Notes under the pieces: generated by a model
What the model was told of the DNA's origin: nothing
The model's database searches: none
The model's input: the letters and a program-made list of their open reading frames with translations, nothing else
Part shown: piece after piece, positions 36,413 to 47,006 of the stretch
Position numbering within the stretch: the first letter of the stretch is position 1
Layout of the letters: every line of letters starts with the position of its first letter
Made by a program: the position numbers and the translations under genes
DNA from: an uncultured Gammaproteobacteria bacterium
GTDB taxonomy: Bacteria > Pseudomonadota > Gammaproteobacteria > Arenicellales > UBA868
DNA length: 59,766 nucleotides
Reading direction: 5' to 3'
Assembly: GCA_905612355.1 (NCBI GenBank)
Contig: CAJQRU010000059.1
Location: 1 to 59,766, forward strand

Positions 36413-37663
36413 GGCGGAAATATTTTACTCGAACAGACATTAATCATTTAATGTGGGGATCAAGCAGTGGCGAAAGAGAAATTTGAACGAACGAAGCCGC
36501 ATGTCAATGTTGGCACGATCGGTCATGTTGATCATGGCAAGACGACGCTGACAGCGGCGATTACGCGGGTGTTGGGGGCGAAATATGGCGGTGATGTCAA
36601 GGCATTTGACGAGATTGACAATGCGCCGGAGGAACGTGAGCGAGGGATTACGATAGCGACGGCTCATGTAGAGTATGAGACAGAGGCGCGCCATTACGCA
36701 CATGTAGATTGCCCGGGACATGCGGATTATGTAAAGAATATGATTACCGGAGCGGCGCAGATGGACGGTGCGGTTTTGGTAGTATCAGCAGCAGACGGGC
36801 CGATGCCACAGACGCGTGAGCATATTCTGTTAGCTCGGCAGGTGGGTGTGCCCTATATCGTGGTGTACCTGAACAAGGTCGATATGGTGGACGATGAGGA
36901 GTTGTTGGAGTTGGTAGAGATGGAGGTACGCGATCTACTGACGAGTTACGATTTTCCAGGCGATGACACGCCGATCATTACTGGTTCGGCGTTGAAGGCA
37001 TTGGAAGGTGAGGCCTCGGAGCAGGGTGAGGAGTCGATCATTCGTTTGGCAGAGGCGCTGGATTCTTATATTCCGGAGCCTGAGCGGGCAATAGACGGTG
37101 CATTTTTAATGCCGATTGAGGATGTTTTTTCAATTTCTGGCCGTGGCACGGTAGTGACTGGTCGAATTGAGAGGGGTGTAGTAAAGGTCGGTGAAGAGGT
37201 AGCGATTGTTGGTATTAAAGACACGGTGAAAACGACCTGTACGGGGGTAGAGATGTTCAGGAAGTTGCTTGATGAAGGTCAAGCGGGTGACAACGTGGGT
37301 GTATTATTGCGCGGTGTTAAGAGGGAAGAGGTTGAACGGGGCCAAGTGTTATCGAAGCCTGGTTCAATCACGCCGCACACGGTATTTGAGGCGGAGATTT
37401 ACGTGTTATCGAAGGATGAAGGTGGTCGTCATACGCCATTTTTCCAAGGGTATCGTCCCCAGTTCTATTTTCGTACGACCGATGTGACCGGTCAGTGTGA
37501 GTTAGCAGAGGGAGTGGAGATGGTGATGCCCGGTGACAATGTAAATCTTAAGGCGAAGTTAATTGCGCCGATTGCGATGGAAGAGGGTTTACGGTTTGCC
37601 ATTCGAGAAGGTGGTCGAACAGTAGGTGCCGGCGTCGTCGCTAGTGTCATTGAGTGAAAGTGG
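36345..37663. repeat. 1,319-bp tuf repeat, copy 2
   Basis: Partner of 19296-20614. It includes the end of fusA in its native context, so this copy is the likely source for the sequence around the first tuf. The right limit is 6 bases past the tuf stop. Confidence 0.95.
36467..37657 (+). CDS. tuf: Elongation factor Tu (second copy)
   Basis: A 396-residue EF-Tu with the same protein, and as far as I checked the same DNA, as the gene at 19418-20608. The position after fusA is that of tufA in enterobacteria. GTG start. It is followed 51 bases later by rpsJ, so the str and S10 operons are joined here. Confidence 0.98.
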   Translation: MAKEKFERTKPHVNVGTIGHVDHGKTTLTAAITRVLGAKYGGDVKAFDEIDNAPEERERGITIATAHVEYETEARHYAHVDCPGHADYVKNMITGAAQMDGAVLVVSAADGPMPQTREHILLARQVGVPYIVVYLNKVDMVDDEELLELVEMEVRDLLTSYDFPGDDTPIITGSALKALEGEASEQGEESIIRLAEALDSYIPEPERAIDGAFLMPIEDVFSISGRGTVVTGRIERGVVKVGEEVAIVGIKDTVKTTCTGVEMFRKLLDEGQAGDNVGVLLRGVKREEVERGQVLSKPGSITPHTVFEAEIYVLSKDEGGRHTPFFQGYRPQFYFRTTDVTGQCELAEGVEMVMPGDNVNLKAKLIAPIAMEEGLRFAIREGGRTVGAGVVASVIE

Positions 37664-37708
37664 TTTGGCAACACTCACGCAATGATGGGCTAATTTAAGA
37701 GAAAATTC

Positions 37709-38032
37709 ATGGCAGCGAACGTAGCAAATCAGAAGATTAGGATCCGGTTAAAAGCGTTTGATCATCGAATGATTGATCGATCAGCTCAGGAAATCGTCGA
37801 TACCGCTCGGCGGACTGGTGCGATTGTGCGCGGGCCAATTCCTCTGCCGACAAAGAAGGAGCGTTACAACCTGCTTCGTTCTCCGCATAAATACAAGAGC
37901 TCTCGTGACCAGATGGAAATACGAATTTACAAGCGGATTATGGACATTGTTGAGCCGACCGATAAGACGGTCGATGCATTGATGAAGCTTGATCTCGCTG
38001 CGGGCGTTGATGTCGAGATCAAATTGGGTTAA
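37709..38032 (+). CDS. rpsJ: 30S ribosomal protein S10 (NusE)
   Basis: A 107-residue S10 with [15 protein letters not shown] and [19 protein letters not shown]. It also serves as NusE in antitermination and binds NusG. The N-terminus is about four residues longer than in E. coli. Only 51 bases separate it from tuf, too few for an E. coli-type S10 leader under L4 control. Confidence 0.97.
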   Translation: MAANVANQKIRIRLKAFDHRMIDRSAQEIVDTARRTGAIVRGPIPLPTKKERYNLLRSPHKYKSSRDQMEIRIYKRIMDIVEPTDKTVDALMKLDLAAGVDVEIKLG

Positions 38033-38067
38033 TTCAGGTCAGCGAAGCACAGGACAAAGGATCAATC

Positions 38068-38754
38068 ATGGCACTCGGTATCATAGGAAAGAAGGTGGGG
38101 ATGACCCGCATATTCGATGATGCTGGTCGATCTACGCCGGTTACCGTGGTGGAGGTGGAGCCGAATTATGTGACGCAGGTCAAAGGCCTCGATCGAGATG
38201 GTTACTGCGCTTTGCAGGTTACAGTCGGTAGTCGGCGTCCTGGCCGTGTCAGCCAAGGGTTAAAGGGGCACTACGCGGCCGCGAACGTTGAGCCGGGCCG
38301 TGGGACGTGGGAGTTTCGAGTGGATGCCGATGTTGCGGCGGCCTATGAGTTGGGGAGCGCGATCGGCCCTGATATGTTAGAGGTTGGCCAGAGTGTTGAT
38401 GTTCAAGGTACAACTAAGGGTCGCGGGTTTGCCGGAGTGATGCGACGACATGGTTTTCGTGGTGGTCGAGCGACCCATGGCAACTCAAAAGCGCACCGGA
38501 AGCCGGGTTCGATCGGACAGAATCAGGATCCTGGGCGAGTTTTTAAAGGAAAGAAAATGGCGGGTCACATGGGTAATGTGAATCGCACCCAGCAAAACCT
38601 AACGGTGGTTCGGGTGGACAGTAAGCGCAATCTCGTCCTTATTCGGGGTTCGGTACCGGGACCCCGCGGGTTTGATCTTGTCATTGAACCATCGGTGAAA
38701 TCGAAAGGTACGACTGTCAGCCCAGCGCCGGCAGTCGAACAAGATCAGGGATGA
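38068..38754 (+). CDS. rplC: 50S ribosomal protein L3
   Basis: A 228-residue L3, slightly longer than usual because of a C-terminal Pro/Ser/Glu tail. KKVGMTRIFDDAG at the start and RVFKGKKMAGHMGN, with the Gln methylation-site region (GSIGQNQDPGRV), are typical. It is an early assembly protein near the peptidyl transferase centre. Its stop overlaps the rplD start by four bases. Confidence 0.97.
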   Translation: MALGIIGKKVGMTRIFDDAGRSTPVTVVEVEPNYVTQVKGLDRDGYCALQVTVGSRRPGRVSQGLKGHYAAANVEPGRGTWEFRVDADVAAAYELGSAIGPDMLEVGQSVDVQGTTKGRGFAGVMRRHGFRGGRATHGNSKAHRKPGSIGQNQDPGRVFKGKKMAGHMGNVNRTQQNLTVVRVDSKRNLVLIRGSVPGPRGFDLVIEPSVKSKGTTVSPAPAVEQDQG

Positions 38755-39386
38755 CTTTAATGGATCTCCCCGTCATACAAGCAGATGGCAATCCGTCCAG
38801 CACGGTTGCGGTGGATGAAACTGTGTTTGGTGTGCCGTTTAAAGAGCCTTTGGTCCATCAGGTGGTAACGGCTTACCTGGCTGGTGGGCGCGCTGGAACC
38901 AGCGCACAGAAAAACAGGTCACGAGTACGAGGCGGTGGGCGAAAGCCATTTCGGCAGAAAGGTACAGGTAGCGCTCGGGCTGGCACGATTCGGAGTCCCT
39001 TGTGGCGTGGCGGTGGCACGATATTTGCCGCCAGCACCCGTAGTTATGCGCAGAAAGTAAATCGCAAAGCATACCGTGTCGCACTCCGCTCGATTTTGTC
39101 GGAACTCCTACGCCAAGATCGGTTGCGACTGTGTGACGCCATCGAGCTTGACGAGCCGAGAACACGCCTATTGATTGCGCTCCTTAAGCAGTTAGACCTC
39201 GTTGACAAGCGAAGAATTTTGCTTGTCACAGCCGAGCACCATGAGTCTCTCGCCTTGGCTTGTCGCAATGTCGTGGGCGTTAATGCATCTGAGGTTGCGC
39301 ACATTGACCCTGTCAGTTTGATTGATCACGATACCGTGATATTGACGTCGGCCGCACTGAAAAAATTGGAGTTGTCACTGCAATGA
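38751..39386 (+). CDS. rplD: 50S ribosomal protein L4
   Basis: A 211-residue L4 (from ATG 38760, 208). The long loop reaching the exit tunnel is GGGRKPFRQKGTGSARAGT followed by SPLWRGGGTIFA. In E. coli it also represses the S10 operon, but no matching leader is obvious here. It overlaps both neighbours by four bases. Confidence 0.97.
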   Translation: MTLMDLPVIQADGNPSSTVAVDETVFGVPFKEPLVHQVVTAYLAGGRAGTSAQKNRSRVRGGGRKPFRQKGTGSARAGTIRSPLWRGGGTIFAASTRSYAQKVNRKAYRVALRSILSELLRQDRLRLCDAIELDEPRTRLLIALLKQLDLVDKRRILLVTAEHHESLALACRNVVGVNASEVAHIDPVSLIDHDTVILTSAALKKLELSLQ

Positions 39387-39682
39387 ATGCGGAACGGATG
39401 CATCAGATTTTGCTTCGCCCAGTGATATCGGAGAAGAGCACTAATGCTGCGGAAGCTAATCGACAAGTTGTTTTCGAGGTGTTGGAAAATGCGACCAAAG
39501 CCGAAGTGCGAGAGGCGGTAGAGAAATTATTCGATGTATCGGTTACGGCAATACAGGTGTTGAACGTGCGCGGAAAAATTAAGCGATTTGGGAAAACTCC
39601 CGGTAAGCGAAATAACTGGAAAAAGGCTTATGTGCGGCTCGCGGCGGGCGATGATATCGATTTCCTGGGTTCGGGGGCTTGA
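39383..39682 (+). CDS. rplW: 50S ribosomal protein L23
   Basis: A 99-residue L23 at the tunnel exit, docking site for trigger factor and SRP. LLRPVISEKSTNAAE and the basic loop GKIKRFGKTPGKRNNWKKAYV are diagnostic. It overlaps rplD by four bases. Confidence 0.97.
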   Translation: MNAERMHQILLRPVISEKSTNAAEANRQVVFEVLENATKAEVREAVEKLFDVSVTAIQVLNVRGKIKRFGKTPGKRNNWKKAYVRLAAGDDIDFLGSGA

Positions 39683-39721
39683 CCTTATTAATCCAATCAT
39701 GGGTTAGGTGATTTAAAAAAA

Positions 39722-40549
39722 ATGCCACTGATCAGACAAAAACCGACATCACCAGGCCGTCGTGGCATGGTTAAAGTTGTCTCGCCCGAACTTCACAAAG
39801 GGCGACCCTATGCTCCACTGGTGGTGCCGAAGAAGACGATAGATGGACGTAACAACATGGGTCGCATCACTGTGCGGCATCGTGGTGGTGGGCACAAACG
39901 CCATTATCGACTTATTGACTTCAAGAGAAACAAGATAGGTGTGTCGGCTCGGGTAGAGCGTTTGGAGTATGATCCGAATCGTAGCGCACACATCGCGTTG
40001 TTGCTGTATGCTGATGGCGAGCGCCGCTACATCGTCGCTCCGCGGGGTTTAACGGCAGGTGATCGTGTTGAATCCGGGTCTGAAGCGGCCATTCGCGCTG
40101 GTAATAGTTTACCGTTGCGAAGCATACCCATTGGAACCGTTGTTCACTGTATCGAACTGAAACCTGGAAAGGGTGCGCAACTGGCCCGTTCGGCGGGTGT
40201 CTCCGCTCAGTACGTGGGGCGCGAAGGGCAGTATGCTTTGTTGAGACTGCGTTCCGGTGAAATGCGCAGGATTCACGTGAACTGTTCTGCTACGGTGGGT
40301 GAGGTGGGTAACCAGGAAAACTCACTGCGAAAATTGGGTAAGGCAGGTGCCAAGCGATGGCGGGGAATTCGGCCTACTGTGCGAGGAGTAGCGATGAATC
40401 CGGTAGATCACCCGCACGGTGGCGGAGAGGGGAAGACCTCTGGTGGGCGTGACCCGGTTACCCCTTGGGGTGTCCCTACCAAAGGACACAGAACAAGACA
40501 CAACAAGCGAACCGACAGCATGATTATGCGCCGGCGTAGGAGAAAGTAG
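39722..40549 (+). CDS. rplB: 50S ribosomal protein L2
   Basis: A 275-residue L2 with [21 protein letters not shown] and the C-terminal [19 protein letters not shown] motif that lies close to the peptidyl transferase centre. It is 2 bases from rpsS. Confidence 0.98.
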   Translation: MPLIRQKPTSPGRRGMVKVVSPELHKGRPYAPLVVPKKTIDGRNNMGRITVRHRGGGHKRHYRLIDFKRNKIGVSARVERLEYDPNRSAHIALLLYADGERRYIVAPRGLTAGDRVESGSEAAIRAGNSLPLRSIPIGTVVHCIELKPGKGAQLARSAGVSAQYVGREGQYALLRLRSGEMRRIHVNCSATVGEVGNQENSLRKLGKAGAKRWRGIRPTVRGVAMNPVDHPHGGGEGKTSGGRDPVTPWGVPTKGHRTRHNKRTDSMIMRRRRRK

Positions 40550-40551
40550 CC

Positions 40552-40824
40552 ATGCCCAGATCAGTTAAAAAGGGCCCTTTTGTGGATGGCCATTTATGGA
40601 CGAAAGCGATGGCAGCTCGCGGTGCGGGGTCGAGACGCCCAATCCGCACCTGGTCGCGCCGTTCAGTGGTGATGCCAGAATTTGTCGGTCTTACGTTTGG
40701 GGTCCATAACGGTCGCCAGCATATTCCGGTCCTCGTTACTGAAAACATGGTGGGCCATAAGTTGGGTGAGTTTGCAGCCACTCGTACATTTAGGAGCCAT
40801 GCGGCAGACCGCAAGGCCAAGTAA
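40552..40824 (+). CDS. rpsS: 30S ribosomal protein S19
   Basis: A 90-residue S19 of the 30S head, contacting S13 and the A-site finger. [15 protein letters not shown] and [19 protein letters not shown] are typical. It is tightly packed between rplB and rplV. Confidence 0.97.
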   Translation: MPRSVKKGPFVDGHLWTKAMAARGAGSRRPIRTWSRRSVVMPEFVGLTFGVHNGRQHIPVLVTENMVGHKLGEFAATRTFRSHAADRKAK

Positions 40825-40835
40825 CGGACCCCATA

Positions 40836-41183
40836 ATGGAAGTCAAAGCACTTGCCAAGTACATTCGCATTTCTCCACAGAAGTGTCGGCTTGTTGCGGA
40901 CCAGGTTCGCCGCCAACCCGTAGCACGAGCGCTGGAGTTGCTTCAGTTCAGCCCACGGAAAGCCGCATTGCCCATCCGTAAGGCGCTTGAGTCGGCTATT
41001 GCCAATGCCGAGCATAACGAAGGTGCCGATATCGATGAGTTGCGAGTGCATTCGATCATGATTGATGAAGGACCGGTAATGAAACGATGGAGGGCACGAG
41101 CAAAGGGTCGTGCGGCAACGATTATTAAGCGCACCAGCCATATTACTGTCACGGTCAGTGACGAAAAGAGGAGGGGTAATTAA
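40836..41183 (+). CDS. rplV: 50S ribosomal protein L22
   Basis: A 115-residue L22 lining the exit tunnel. [20 protein letters not shown] and the hairpin [20 protein letters not shown] are intact, including the region altered in macrolide-resistant mutants. Its stop is directly adjacent to the rpsC start. Confidence 0.97.
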   Translation: MEVKALAKYIRISPQKCRLVADQVRRQPVARALELLQFSPRKAALPIRKALESAIANAEHNEGADIDELRVHSIMIDEGPVMKRWRARAKGRAATIIKRTSHITVTVSDEKRRGN

Positions 41184-41855
41184 ATGGGTCAGAAGGTCCA
41201 CCCAATTGGCTTTCGCCTCGGCATTATCCGGGACTGGGACGCAAAGTGGTTTGCAACGGGTAAGAATTATGCGACGAATTTGGTCGCCGATCAGAAAGTT
41301 AGGCGCTTTCTCCGTGACAGATTGTCGAACGCGGCAGTCAGCAGGATTGAGTTGCTGCGTGCGGGAACCTCTCTAAACGTAACTCTACATACCGGGAGAC
41401 CCGGTATCGTGATTGGTAAAAAGGGCGAGGATATTGAGCGTCTGCGCAGAGCGTTGATGGCAATGAATGGGGGCCCAGTGCAGGTTTCTGTTGAAGAGAT
41501 CAGGAAGCCAGAATTGGATGCAAGGCTGGTAGCTGACAACATCTGTCAACAGTTGGTTAAACGAATCATGTTCCGTCGTGCCATGCGCCGGGCCGTGCAA
41601 AATGCAATGCGCCTGGGCGCTCAGGGCATCAAGGTAATGGTGGCTGGTCGTCTAAACGGAGCGGAAATTGCTCGGACAGAGTGGTATCGCGAGGGTCGCG
41701 TGCCATTGCATACCCTAAGAGCAGATGTGGATTATGGTTTTTCTGAAGCGCACACGACTTATGGTGTTATCGGTGTGAAGGTATGGATCTTCAACGGTGA
41801 AATCATGCCGGCCGATGAGCAAGAAGAAACTGAGACTCCGACCGCCGCTGCCTAG
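41184..41855 (+). CDS. rpsC: 30S ribosomal protein S3
   Basis: A 223-residue S3 at the mRNA entry channel. [18 protein letters not shown], the KH domain loop [17 protein letters not shown] and [20 protein letters not shown] are all present. Confidence 0.98.
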   Translation: MGQKVHPIGFRLGIIRDWDAKWFATGKNYATNLVADQKVRRFLRDRLSNAAVSRIELLRAGTSLNVTLHTGRPGIVIGKKGEDIERLRRALMAMNGGPVQVSVEEIRKPELDARLVADNICQQLVKRIMFRRAMRRAVQNAMRLGAQGIKVMVAGRLNGAEIARTEWYREGRVPLHTLRADVDYGFSEAHTTYGVIGVKVWIFNGEIMPADEQEETETPTAAA

Positions 41856-41902
41856 CGGGCATCGCATCAACAGGAATAATTGACAGACGGAATACCAGGG
41901 TC

Positions 41903-42316
41903 ATGCTGCAGCCGAAAAGAACTAAATACAGGAAACAACAAAAGGGTCGCAATCGGGGCTTAGCGCAACGCGGCAATCGTGTCAGTTTCGGTGAGTACGG
42001 ACTTAAATGTACGGGTAGAGGCCGGCTTACCTCGCGACAGATTGAAGCCGCACGTCGAGCGATCAACCGTTACGTGAAACGCGGTGCTCGAGTCTGGATT
42101 CGAGTGTTTCCTGATAAGCCAATATCAAAGAAGCCGCTGGAAGTGCGGATGGGCAAGGGGAAGGGTAATCCTGAATATTGGGTTGCGTTGGTTCAGCCTG
42201 GGATGGTGCTATACGAACTTCAGGGCGTAGGCGAGCCTCTTGCACGAGAAGCATTGCGCTTGGCGGGTGCCAAACTCCCCATCACCACTTCCTTTGTGAA
42301 GCGTCAGGCTGCTTGA
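41903..42316 (+). CDS. rplP: 50S ribosomal protein L16
   Basis: A 137-residue L16 near the A site of the 50S subunit. [37 protein letters not shown] and [14 protein letters not shown] are typical. One base separates it from rpmC. Confidence 0.97.
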   Translation: MLQPKRTKYRKQQKGRNRGLAQRGNRVSFGEYGLKCTGRGRLTSRQIEAARRAINRYVKRGARVWIRVFPDKPISKKPLEVRMGKGKGNPEYWVALVQPGMVLYELQGVGEPLAREALRLAGAKLPITTSFVKRQAA

Positions 42317-42317
42317 T

Positions 42318-42518
42318 ATGGCAGATAAAGAGAAAATTCCCTCGTTGTCGACAACCGAGTTGGAGTCGGAATTGCTTGAGTTGCGAAAAGAGCAGTTTAA
42401 TCTTCGGATGCAGCGTGGGACTGGACAGCTGGCCAATCCCTCCAGATTTAAGAGTGTGCGCCGAGATATTGCCCGCATAAAGACGCGTATGACTGAAATT
42501 GACAGGAGTAGTGCATGA
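42318..42518 (+). CDS. rpmC: 50S ribosomal protein L29
   Basis: A 66-residue two-helix L29 at the tunnel exit: [20 protein letters not shown], then [14 protein letters not shown]. The start is in good register after rplP, and the stop overlaps rpsQ by four bases. Confidence 0.95.
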   Translation: MADKEKIPSLSTTELESELLELRKEQFNLRMQRGTGQLANPSRFKSVRRDIARIKTRMTEIDRSSA

Positions 42519-42820
42519 GTGATCATGAGCCAAGTGATGTCGGTCAGGTGAGCACGGCGCCGGGGGGACGCACCGTAAGGGGGCGCGTTATCAGTTGTAA
42601 AATGGACAAGACCGTCACTGTTTTGGTGGAGCGGCGATTGCAGCATCCGTTGTATAAGAAATACATCCGACGCTCAACCAAATTGCATGTTCATGACGAG
42701 AGCAATGAATGTCGTGACGGCGATACCGTTTTGCTTAAGGAGTGTCGCCCCTTGTCAAAGACCAAGAACTGGCAGGTTGTCGAGGTCGTTGGCCGATCTC
42801 GCCAGGGAGGCGAGGGATGA
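42515..42820 (+). CDS. rpsQ: 30S ribosomal protein S17
   Basis: A 101-residue S17, an early assembly protein. [21 protein letters not shown] and [15 protein letters not shown] are typical. There is an N-terminal extension of about 15 residues ([18 protein letters not shown]) relative to the 84-residue E. coli protein. The start is supported by the ATGA overlap with rpmC. Confidence 0.95.
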   Translation: MSDHEPSDVGQVSTAPGGRTVRGRVISCKMDKTVTVLVERRLQHPLYKKYIRRSTKLHVHDESNECRDGDTVLLKECRPLSKTKNWQVVEVVGRSRQGGEG

Positions 42821-43185
42821 TTCAGGTACAGACCATGCTAGACGTGGCTGACAATAGCGGTGCCCGACGCATCCAGTGCATTAAGGTGCTCGGCGGTTCC
42901 AAACGCCGTTATGCCGGAGTGGGCGATGTGATTAAGGTCACTATAAAAGAGGCAATACCAAACAGCCGTGTGAAAAAGGGTGAGTTGTTCGACGCAGTAG
43001 TAGTGCGCACCCGGCATGGAGTGCGGAGAGCAGATGGATCTCTGGTCCGTTTTGACCGCAATGCAGCGGTACTGCTCAACCCTCAGTTGCAGCCGATTGG
43101 AACCCGTATTTTCGGACCGGTAACCCGGGAACTGAGAACAGAAAAGTTCATGCGGATTATTTCGCTCGCGCCAGAGGTGCTCTAG
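42817..43185 (+). CDS. rplN: 50S ribosomal protein L14
   Basis: A 122-residue L14, exactly the usual length from ATG 42817, which overlaps the rpsQ stop; a longer upstream frame is rejected. [18 protein letters not shown] and the C-terminal [19 protein letters not shown] are diagnostic. Confidence 0.98.
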   Translation: MIQVQTMLDVADNSGARRIQCIKVLGGSKRRYAGVGDVIKVTIKEAIPNSRVKKGELFDAVVVRTRHGVRRADGSLVRFDRNAAVLLNPQLQPIGTRIFGPVTRELRTEKFMRIISLAPEVL

Positions 43186-43221
43186 AGGCGCCGTGATGAA
43201 CAGAATTATGGACGCCTCAGT

Positions 43222-43542
43222 ATGAATAAGATTATTAAGGGTGACGATGTCATCGTTCTTGCTGGCCGGGACAAAGGAAAGCGGGGAACCGTGTTGCGAA
43301 TATTGAATGACCGTCAGGTGTTGGTCGACAGCGTTAATGTGGTCAAGAAACACGTTCGACCCAATCCCAATAAGGGTGAGACGGGTGGGATCATTCAGAA
43401 AGAGATGCCGGTCGCCCTGTCGAATGTCGCTGTGTACAACCCGAACTCGAGCAAGGGTGACCGTATCGGTATTAAGTGGCTTGAAGATGGACGCAAGGTG
43501 CGTTTTTTCAAGTCAGATGGTGAAGTCATTGATCAAGATTAA
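43222..43542 (+). CDS. rplX: 50S ribosomal protein L24
   Basis: A 106-residue assembly-initiator L24. KOW motif: [21 protein letters not shown]; then [18 protein letters not shown]. It is the second gene of the L14-L24-L5 unit. Confidence 0.97.
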   Translation: MNKIIKGDDVIVLAGRDKGKRGTVLRILNDRQVLVDSVNVVKKHVRPNPNKGETGGIIQKEMPVALSNVAVYNPNSSKGDRIGIKWLEDGRKVRFFKSDGEVIDQD

Positions 43543-43559
43543 AGATTAGGCACGACGAA

Positions 43560-44099
43560 ATGACGAGGCTAGAAGACTATTACCGGGCTACCGTGGTGCC
43601 GGCGTTGTATGAACAGTTCAAGTATAAGAGCATTATGCAAGTTCCCCGGTTCCAGAAGGTCACCCTAAATATGGGAGTGGGTGAGGCGTTGGTTGACAAG
43701 AATGTGATGGCATCGGCAGTCAATGATCTCACCAAGATCGCTGGGCAAAAACCTATCATCACAAAGGCGCGGAAGTCTGTTGCGGCGTTTAAGGTGAGGG
43801 AAGGATGGCCGATTGGCTGTAAGGTCACTCTCCGTCGGGAACGGATGTATGAATTTCTTGATCGATTGATTTCTGTGGCATTGCCCCGAACGCGTGATTT
43901 CCGGGGCCTTTCCGAGCGGGCGTTCGATGGGCGCGGAAACTACAGTTTGGGTTGTAAGGAACAGATCATTTTCCCCGAAGTTGACTATGACAAGATCGAC
44001 ACAATTCGCGGGTTGGACATAGCGATAACCACATCGGCGAAAACTGATGCGGAAGCGGAAGCGCTATTAAGGGCATTCAATTTTCCGCTGCGTAACTAA
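43560..44099 (+). CDS. rplE: 50S ribosomal protein L5
   Basis: A 179-residue L5 of the 5S rRNA complex. [27 protein letters not shown]-equivalent [13 protein letters not shown] and [18 protein letters not shown] are typical. In E. coli S8 represses the spc operon at a site near this start; I did not find clear evidence for it here. Confidence 0.97.
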   Translation: MTRLEDYYRATVVPALYEQFKYKSIMQVPRFQKVTLNMGVGEALVDKNVMASAVNDLTKIAGQKPIITKARKSVAAFKVREGWPIGCKVTLRRERMYEFLDRLISVALPRTRDFRGLSERAFDGRGNYSLGCKEQIIFPEVDYDKIDTIRGLDIAITTSAKTDAEAEALLRAFNFPLRN

Positions 44100-44119
44100 T
44101 TAGATAAGGATCGCCTGAT

Positions 44120-44425
44120 ATGGCAAAGAAATCGATGGTTGCGCGTGAAGTGAAGCGCAAAAAACTTGAGCAACAGTATGCTGATGAGCGCGCAAAGTTG
44201 AAGCGGCAGGTGCTTGACGAGGGGTTGAGCGAAGAAGAGCGACGTGAGGCGATGATGAGTCTTCAACGATTGCCCCGCGACTCTTCACGAAGTCGGCAAC
44301 GGAATCGGTGTGCCTTGACCGGTAGACCGAGAGGTTTTTTTCGTCGTTTTGGATTAAGTCGGAACATCCTTCGGGAAATTGTCTTGCGTGGAGAAGCGCC
44401 AGGCGTCATCAAGGCCAGTTGGTGA
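44120..44425 (+). CDS. rpsN: 30S ribosomal protein S14
   Basis: A 101-residue zinc-free S14. [16 protein letters not shown] and [20 protein letters not shown] are diagnostic; the Cys of the zinc-binding form are absent, as usual for the long type. Confidence 0.97.
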   Translation: MAKKSMVAREVKRKKLEQQYADERAKLKRQVLDEGLSEEERREAMMSLQRLPRDSSRSRQRNRCALTGRPRGFFRRFGLSRNILREIVLRGEAPGVIKASW

Positions 44426-44447
44426 GCAAGGGGAGTCGATAGAACTT

Positions 44448-44843
44448 ATGAGCATGTCTGATCCGATTGCCGATATGTTGACTCGGATTCGTAACGGCCT
44501 GTCGGCAGGCAAGTCAACAATTACCATGCCGTCTTCAAAGGCGAAGACCGCTATCGCTAAAGTGCTTGTTGACGAGGGGTTTGTTACGGGTTGGGAGTTG
44601 ACCGAGGTTGACAACAAACCGACCCTCAATGTCACCCTTAAGTATTATCAAGGTGAGCCGGTGATCGAGGAGTTGACGCGGGTCAGCAAGCCAGGTTGGC
44701 GAGTGTATTGCGGGACAGATGAACTGCCATCTGCTAATGGTGGTTTGGGCATTGTGGTCATATCGACCTCACGTGGGTTGATGACTGATAAACAGGCCCG
44801 CACTGAAGGGTTGGGCGGCGAAGTTTTGTGCCGAGTGTGTTGA
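44448..44843 (+). CDS. rpsH: 30S ribosomal protein S8
   Basis: A 131-residue S8 from ATG 44448 ([17 protein letters not shown], matching the E. coli N-terminus); a longer frame overlapping rpsN is rejected. The C-terminal [18 protein letters not shown] is typical. It is the known autogenous repressor of the spc operon. Confidence 0.97.
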   Translation: MSMSDPIADMLTRIRNGLSAGKSTITMPSSKAKTAIAKVLVDEGFVTGWELTEVDNKPTLNVTLKYYQGEPVIEELTRVSKPGWRVYCGTDELPSANGGLGIVVISTSRGLMTDKQARTEGLGGEVLCRVC

Positions 44844-44907
44844 TCGAGAGACTCACAATAATGTATCAGCTAATAGTTTTTACCTATCGAACGGGAGGCC
44901 GAGTTAG

Positions 44908-45438
44908 ATGTCACGCGTAGCCAAAAACCCAGTCGATCTGCCGTCGGGCGTTGAAGTAAAAATGAGCGGACGACATATCCAAGTAAAAGGTCCAAAAGGT
45001 GAGTTATCACTCAATTTGCATCCGACCGTCGACATGGTGCACGAGGACAATCAGATTCGATTAGCGGCATCAACAGGCGATAGTGCGATGGCTATGGCTG
45101 GGACTATGCGTGCACTGGTTAGCAACATGGTTACCGGTGTATCTGTCGGTTACGAGAAAAAGTTAACACTCGTAGGTATTGGTTACCGAGCGCAGGCCCA
45201 AGGGAGTTCATTGAATCTGAGCCTGGGGTTTTCCCACCCAGTGGTCTATCAGATTGCTAAGGGCGTTTCGGTTGAAACTCCGAGCCAGACCGAAATAGTC
45301 GTTTCGGGCACGGATAAGCAATTGGTCGGTCAGACGGCTGCTGAAATTCGTAGATTTCGCCCGCCTGAGCCCTACAAGGGCAAGGGTGTGCGTTATGCCG
45401 ATGAGCAGGTCCGTCGAAAGCAGGCGAAGAAAGCGTAA
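44908..45438 (+). CDS. rplF: 50S ribosomal protein L6
   Basis: A 176-residue L6 with two similar domains. [20 protein letters not shown] at the N-terminus and [19 protein letters not shown] at the C-terminus are typical. GGGAGG precedes the ATG. Confidence 0.97.
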   Translation: MSRVAKNPVDLPSGVEVKMSGRHIQVKGPKGELSLNLHPTVDMVHEDNQIRLAASTGDSAMAMAGTMRALVSNMVTGVSVGYEKKLTLVGIGYRAQAQGSSLNLSLGFSHPVVYQIAKGVSVETPSQTEIVVSGTDKQLVGQTAAEIRRFRPPEPYKGKGVRYADEQVRRKQAKKA

Positions 45439-45461
45439 CCACAGTTTAAGAATTTGAGAAC

Positions 45462-45818
45462 ATGTTTAATAAGAAAAAAGCCAGGTTAAGACGCTCAACC
45501 AGGACGCGGGCCCGCATTAAGCGTCTAGGGTCGTATCGCCTGTGTGTGTATCGGTCTCCACGGCATGTTTACGCACAGATAATCGATGAGGGCAAGGCCC
45601 AGGTGATAGTCAGCGCATCGACAACAGAACGCGAATTGCGGGACCAGATTAAGTATGGTGGTAACGTCGCAGCTGCTCAGGCGGTGGGTAAGCGCTTAGC
45701 CGACAGGGCGATGGCGTCGGGCGTCAGTCGGGTTTCTTTCGACCGGTCCGGTTACAAGTACCACGGTCGGGTAAAGGCGTTGGCAGACGCAGCAAGAGAA
45801 GGTGGGCTTCAGTTCTGA
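45462..45818 (+). CDS. rplR: 50S ribosomal protein L18
   Basis: A 118-residue 5S rRNA-binding L18. [17 protein letters not shown] and the C-terminal [20 protein letters not shown] are diagnostic. Confidence 0.97.
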   Translation: MFNKKKARLRRSTRTRARIKRLGSYRLCVYRSPRHVYAQIIDEGKAQVIVSASTTERELRDQIKYGGNVAAAQAVGKRLADRAMASGVSRVSFDRSGYKYHGRVKALADAAREGGLQF

Positions 45819-45840
45819 TATTTTAAGGGCGAATATATTC

Positions 45841-46353
45841 ATGGCAGAAAAATCAAATCACCAAGCAGCGGATAACTCAGGCCTGCATGAACAACTGATC
45901 AACATTCGGCGGGTAGCGAAAGTGGTTAAAGGGGGACGTATCTTTAGTTTCTCTGCACTCACTGTTGTTGGTGATGGTCAAGGTCGAGTCGGCATCGGTC
46001 GTGCTAAGGCGCGTGAAGTGCCTCTTGCAGTGCAAAAAGCGATGGAGGATGCACGGCGGCGAATGATCAAGGTGAATCTTCGCAACGGCAGTGTCCATTA
46101 CCCGATTGTTGGGCAGCACGGTGCCGCAAGAGTCGTCATTCGACCGGCATCGGAAGGCACTGGCGTGATCGCGGGTGGAACGATGAGGGCAATTTTTGAC
46201 GCAGTTGGTGTTCGTGATGTTCTCGCGAAAGTGATTGGCACAACAAATCCGGTTAACGTAGCTCGTGCAACGATCGATGGTCTACGTCGAATGCGCAGTC
46301 CAGAAGAAGTGGCAGCTCGTCGCGGCAAGGTTGCTAACCAGGTCTCAGCATGA
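45841..46353 (+). CDS. rpsE: 30S ribosomal protein S5
   Basis: A 170-residue S5 from ATG 45841. The double-stranded-RNA-type N-terminal domain has [20 protein letters not shown] and the C-terminal half [19 protein letters not shown]. It contributes to decoding fidelity and mRNA unwinding. The spectinomycin-site loop appears wild type. Confidence 0.97.
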   Translation: MAEKSNHQAADNSGLHEQLINIRRVAKVVKGGRIFSFSALTVVGDGQGRVGIGRAKAREVPLAVQKAMEDARRRMIKVNLRNGSVHYPIVGQHGAARVVIRPASEGTGVIAGGTMRAIFDAVGVRDVLAKVIGTTNPVNVARATIDGLRRMRSPEEVAARRGKVANQVSA

Positions 46354-46381
46354 TCTGTTTTGGCTTATCTGAGGAGTCGCA

Positions 46382-46567
46382 ATGACAGATAAACGGTTAA
46401 GGGTCACATTGGTGCGCAGCAAATATGGGCGTGGCGCCAAGCAATTGGCGACTGTCCATGGTCTTGGCCTACGCAAGATGCGCCAGACGGTGGAGATTGA
46501 AGACACACCCGCGGTGCGTGGAATGATCAATAAGATCATGCATCTAGTGCGTGTTGAGGAGGATTAG
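46382..46567 (+). CDS. rpmD: 50S ribosomal protein L30
   Basis: A 61-residue L30. [19 protein letters not shown] and [20 protein letters not shown] are typical. GAGGAGT lies 4 to 10 bases before the ATG. One base separates its stop from rplO. Confidence 0.96.
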   Translation: MTDKRLRVTLVRSKYGRGAKQLATVHGLGLRKMRQTVEIEDTPAVRGMINKIMHLVRVEED

Positions 46568-46568
46568 T

Positions 46569-47003
46569 ATGCGGTTAAACGATCTTAAGCCGGCAGACGG
46601 GTCTCGACCTAAGCGGACACGGCGTGGCCGGGGTCCTGGTTCAGGTATCGGTAAGACGGGTGGGCGTGGGTTCAAAGGCCAGAAATCGCGCTCAGGAGGG
46701 AGTATTAAAATCGGTTTTGAAGGTGGACAGATGCCGTTGCAACGGCGGGTACCGAAACGTGGTTTTCGTTCCTTGACGCGGCGACGAGTGGCGGAGGTGA
46801 GACTGCACGAACTTGGCCAGTTAGAAAATAGTGATGTCGATTTAAGCGCTTTGAAGGCAGCAGGCATCGTTAATCGTAATACGATACGCGCCAAAGTGAT
46901 CGCGTCGGGAAAGATTGAACGGGTTGTGGTATTGCGTGGTATCAGCGCGACAAAGGGCGCGCGTGAAGCGATTGAGCAGGCCGGGGGCCGTGTGGAGAGT
47001 TGA
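46569..47003 (+). CDS. rplO: 50S ribosomal protein L15
   Basis: A 144-residue L15, normal length from ATG 46569. The extended Gly/Arg-rich N-terminus ([20 protein letters not shown]) threads into 23S r[20 protein letters not shown] follows. Confidence 0.97.
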   Translation: MRLNDLKPADGSRPKRTRRGRGPGSGIGKTGGRGFKGQKSRSGGSIKIGFEGGQMPLQRRVPKRGFRSLTRRRVAEVRLHELGQLENSDVDLSALKAAGIVNRNTIRAKVIASGKIERVVVLRGISATKGAREAIEQAGGRVES

Positions 47004-47006
47004 AGT

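Noticed and set aside
36345-37663. Second tuf as an assembly duplicate
   Set aside because: Both copies sit in their conventional contexts (tRNA-Thr/tRNA-Trp and fusA/rpsJ) with distinct flanks, as in many gammaproteobacteria.
40524-41201. 225-codon minus-strand frame over rpsS/rplV
   Set aside because: Antisense to certain ribosomal protein genes, with no family features.
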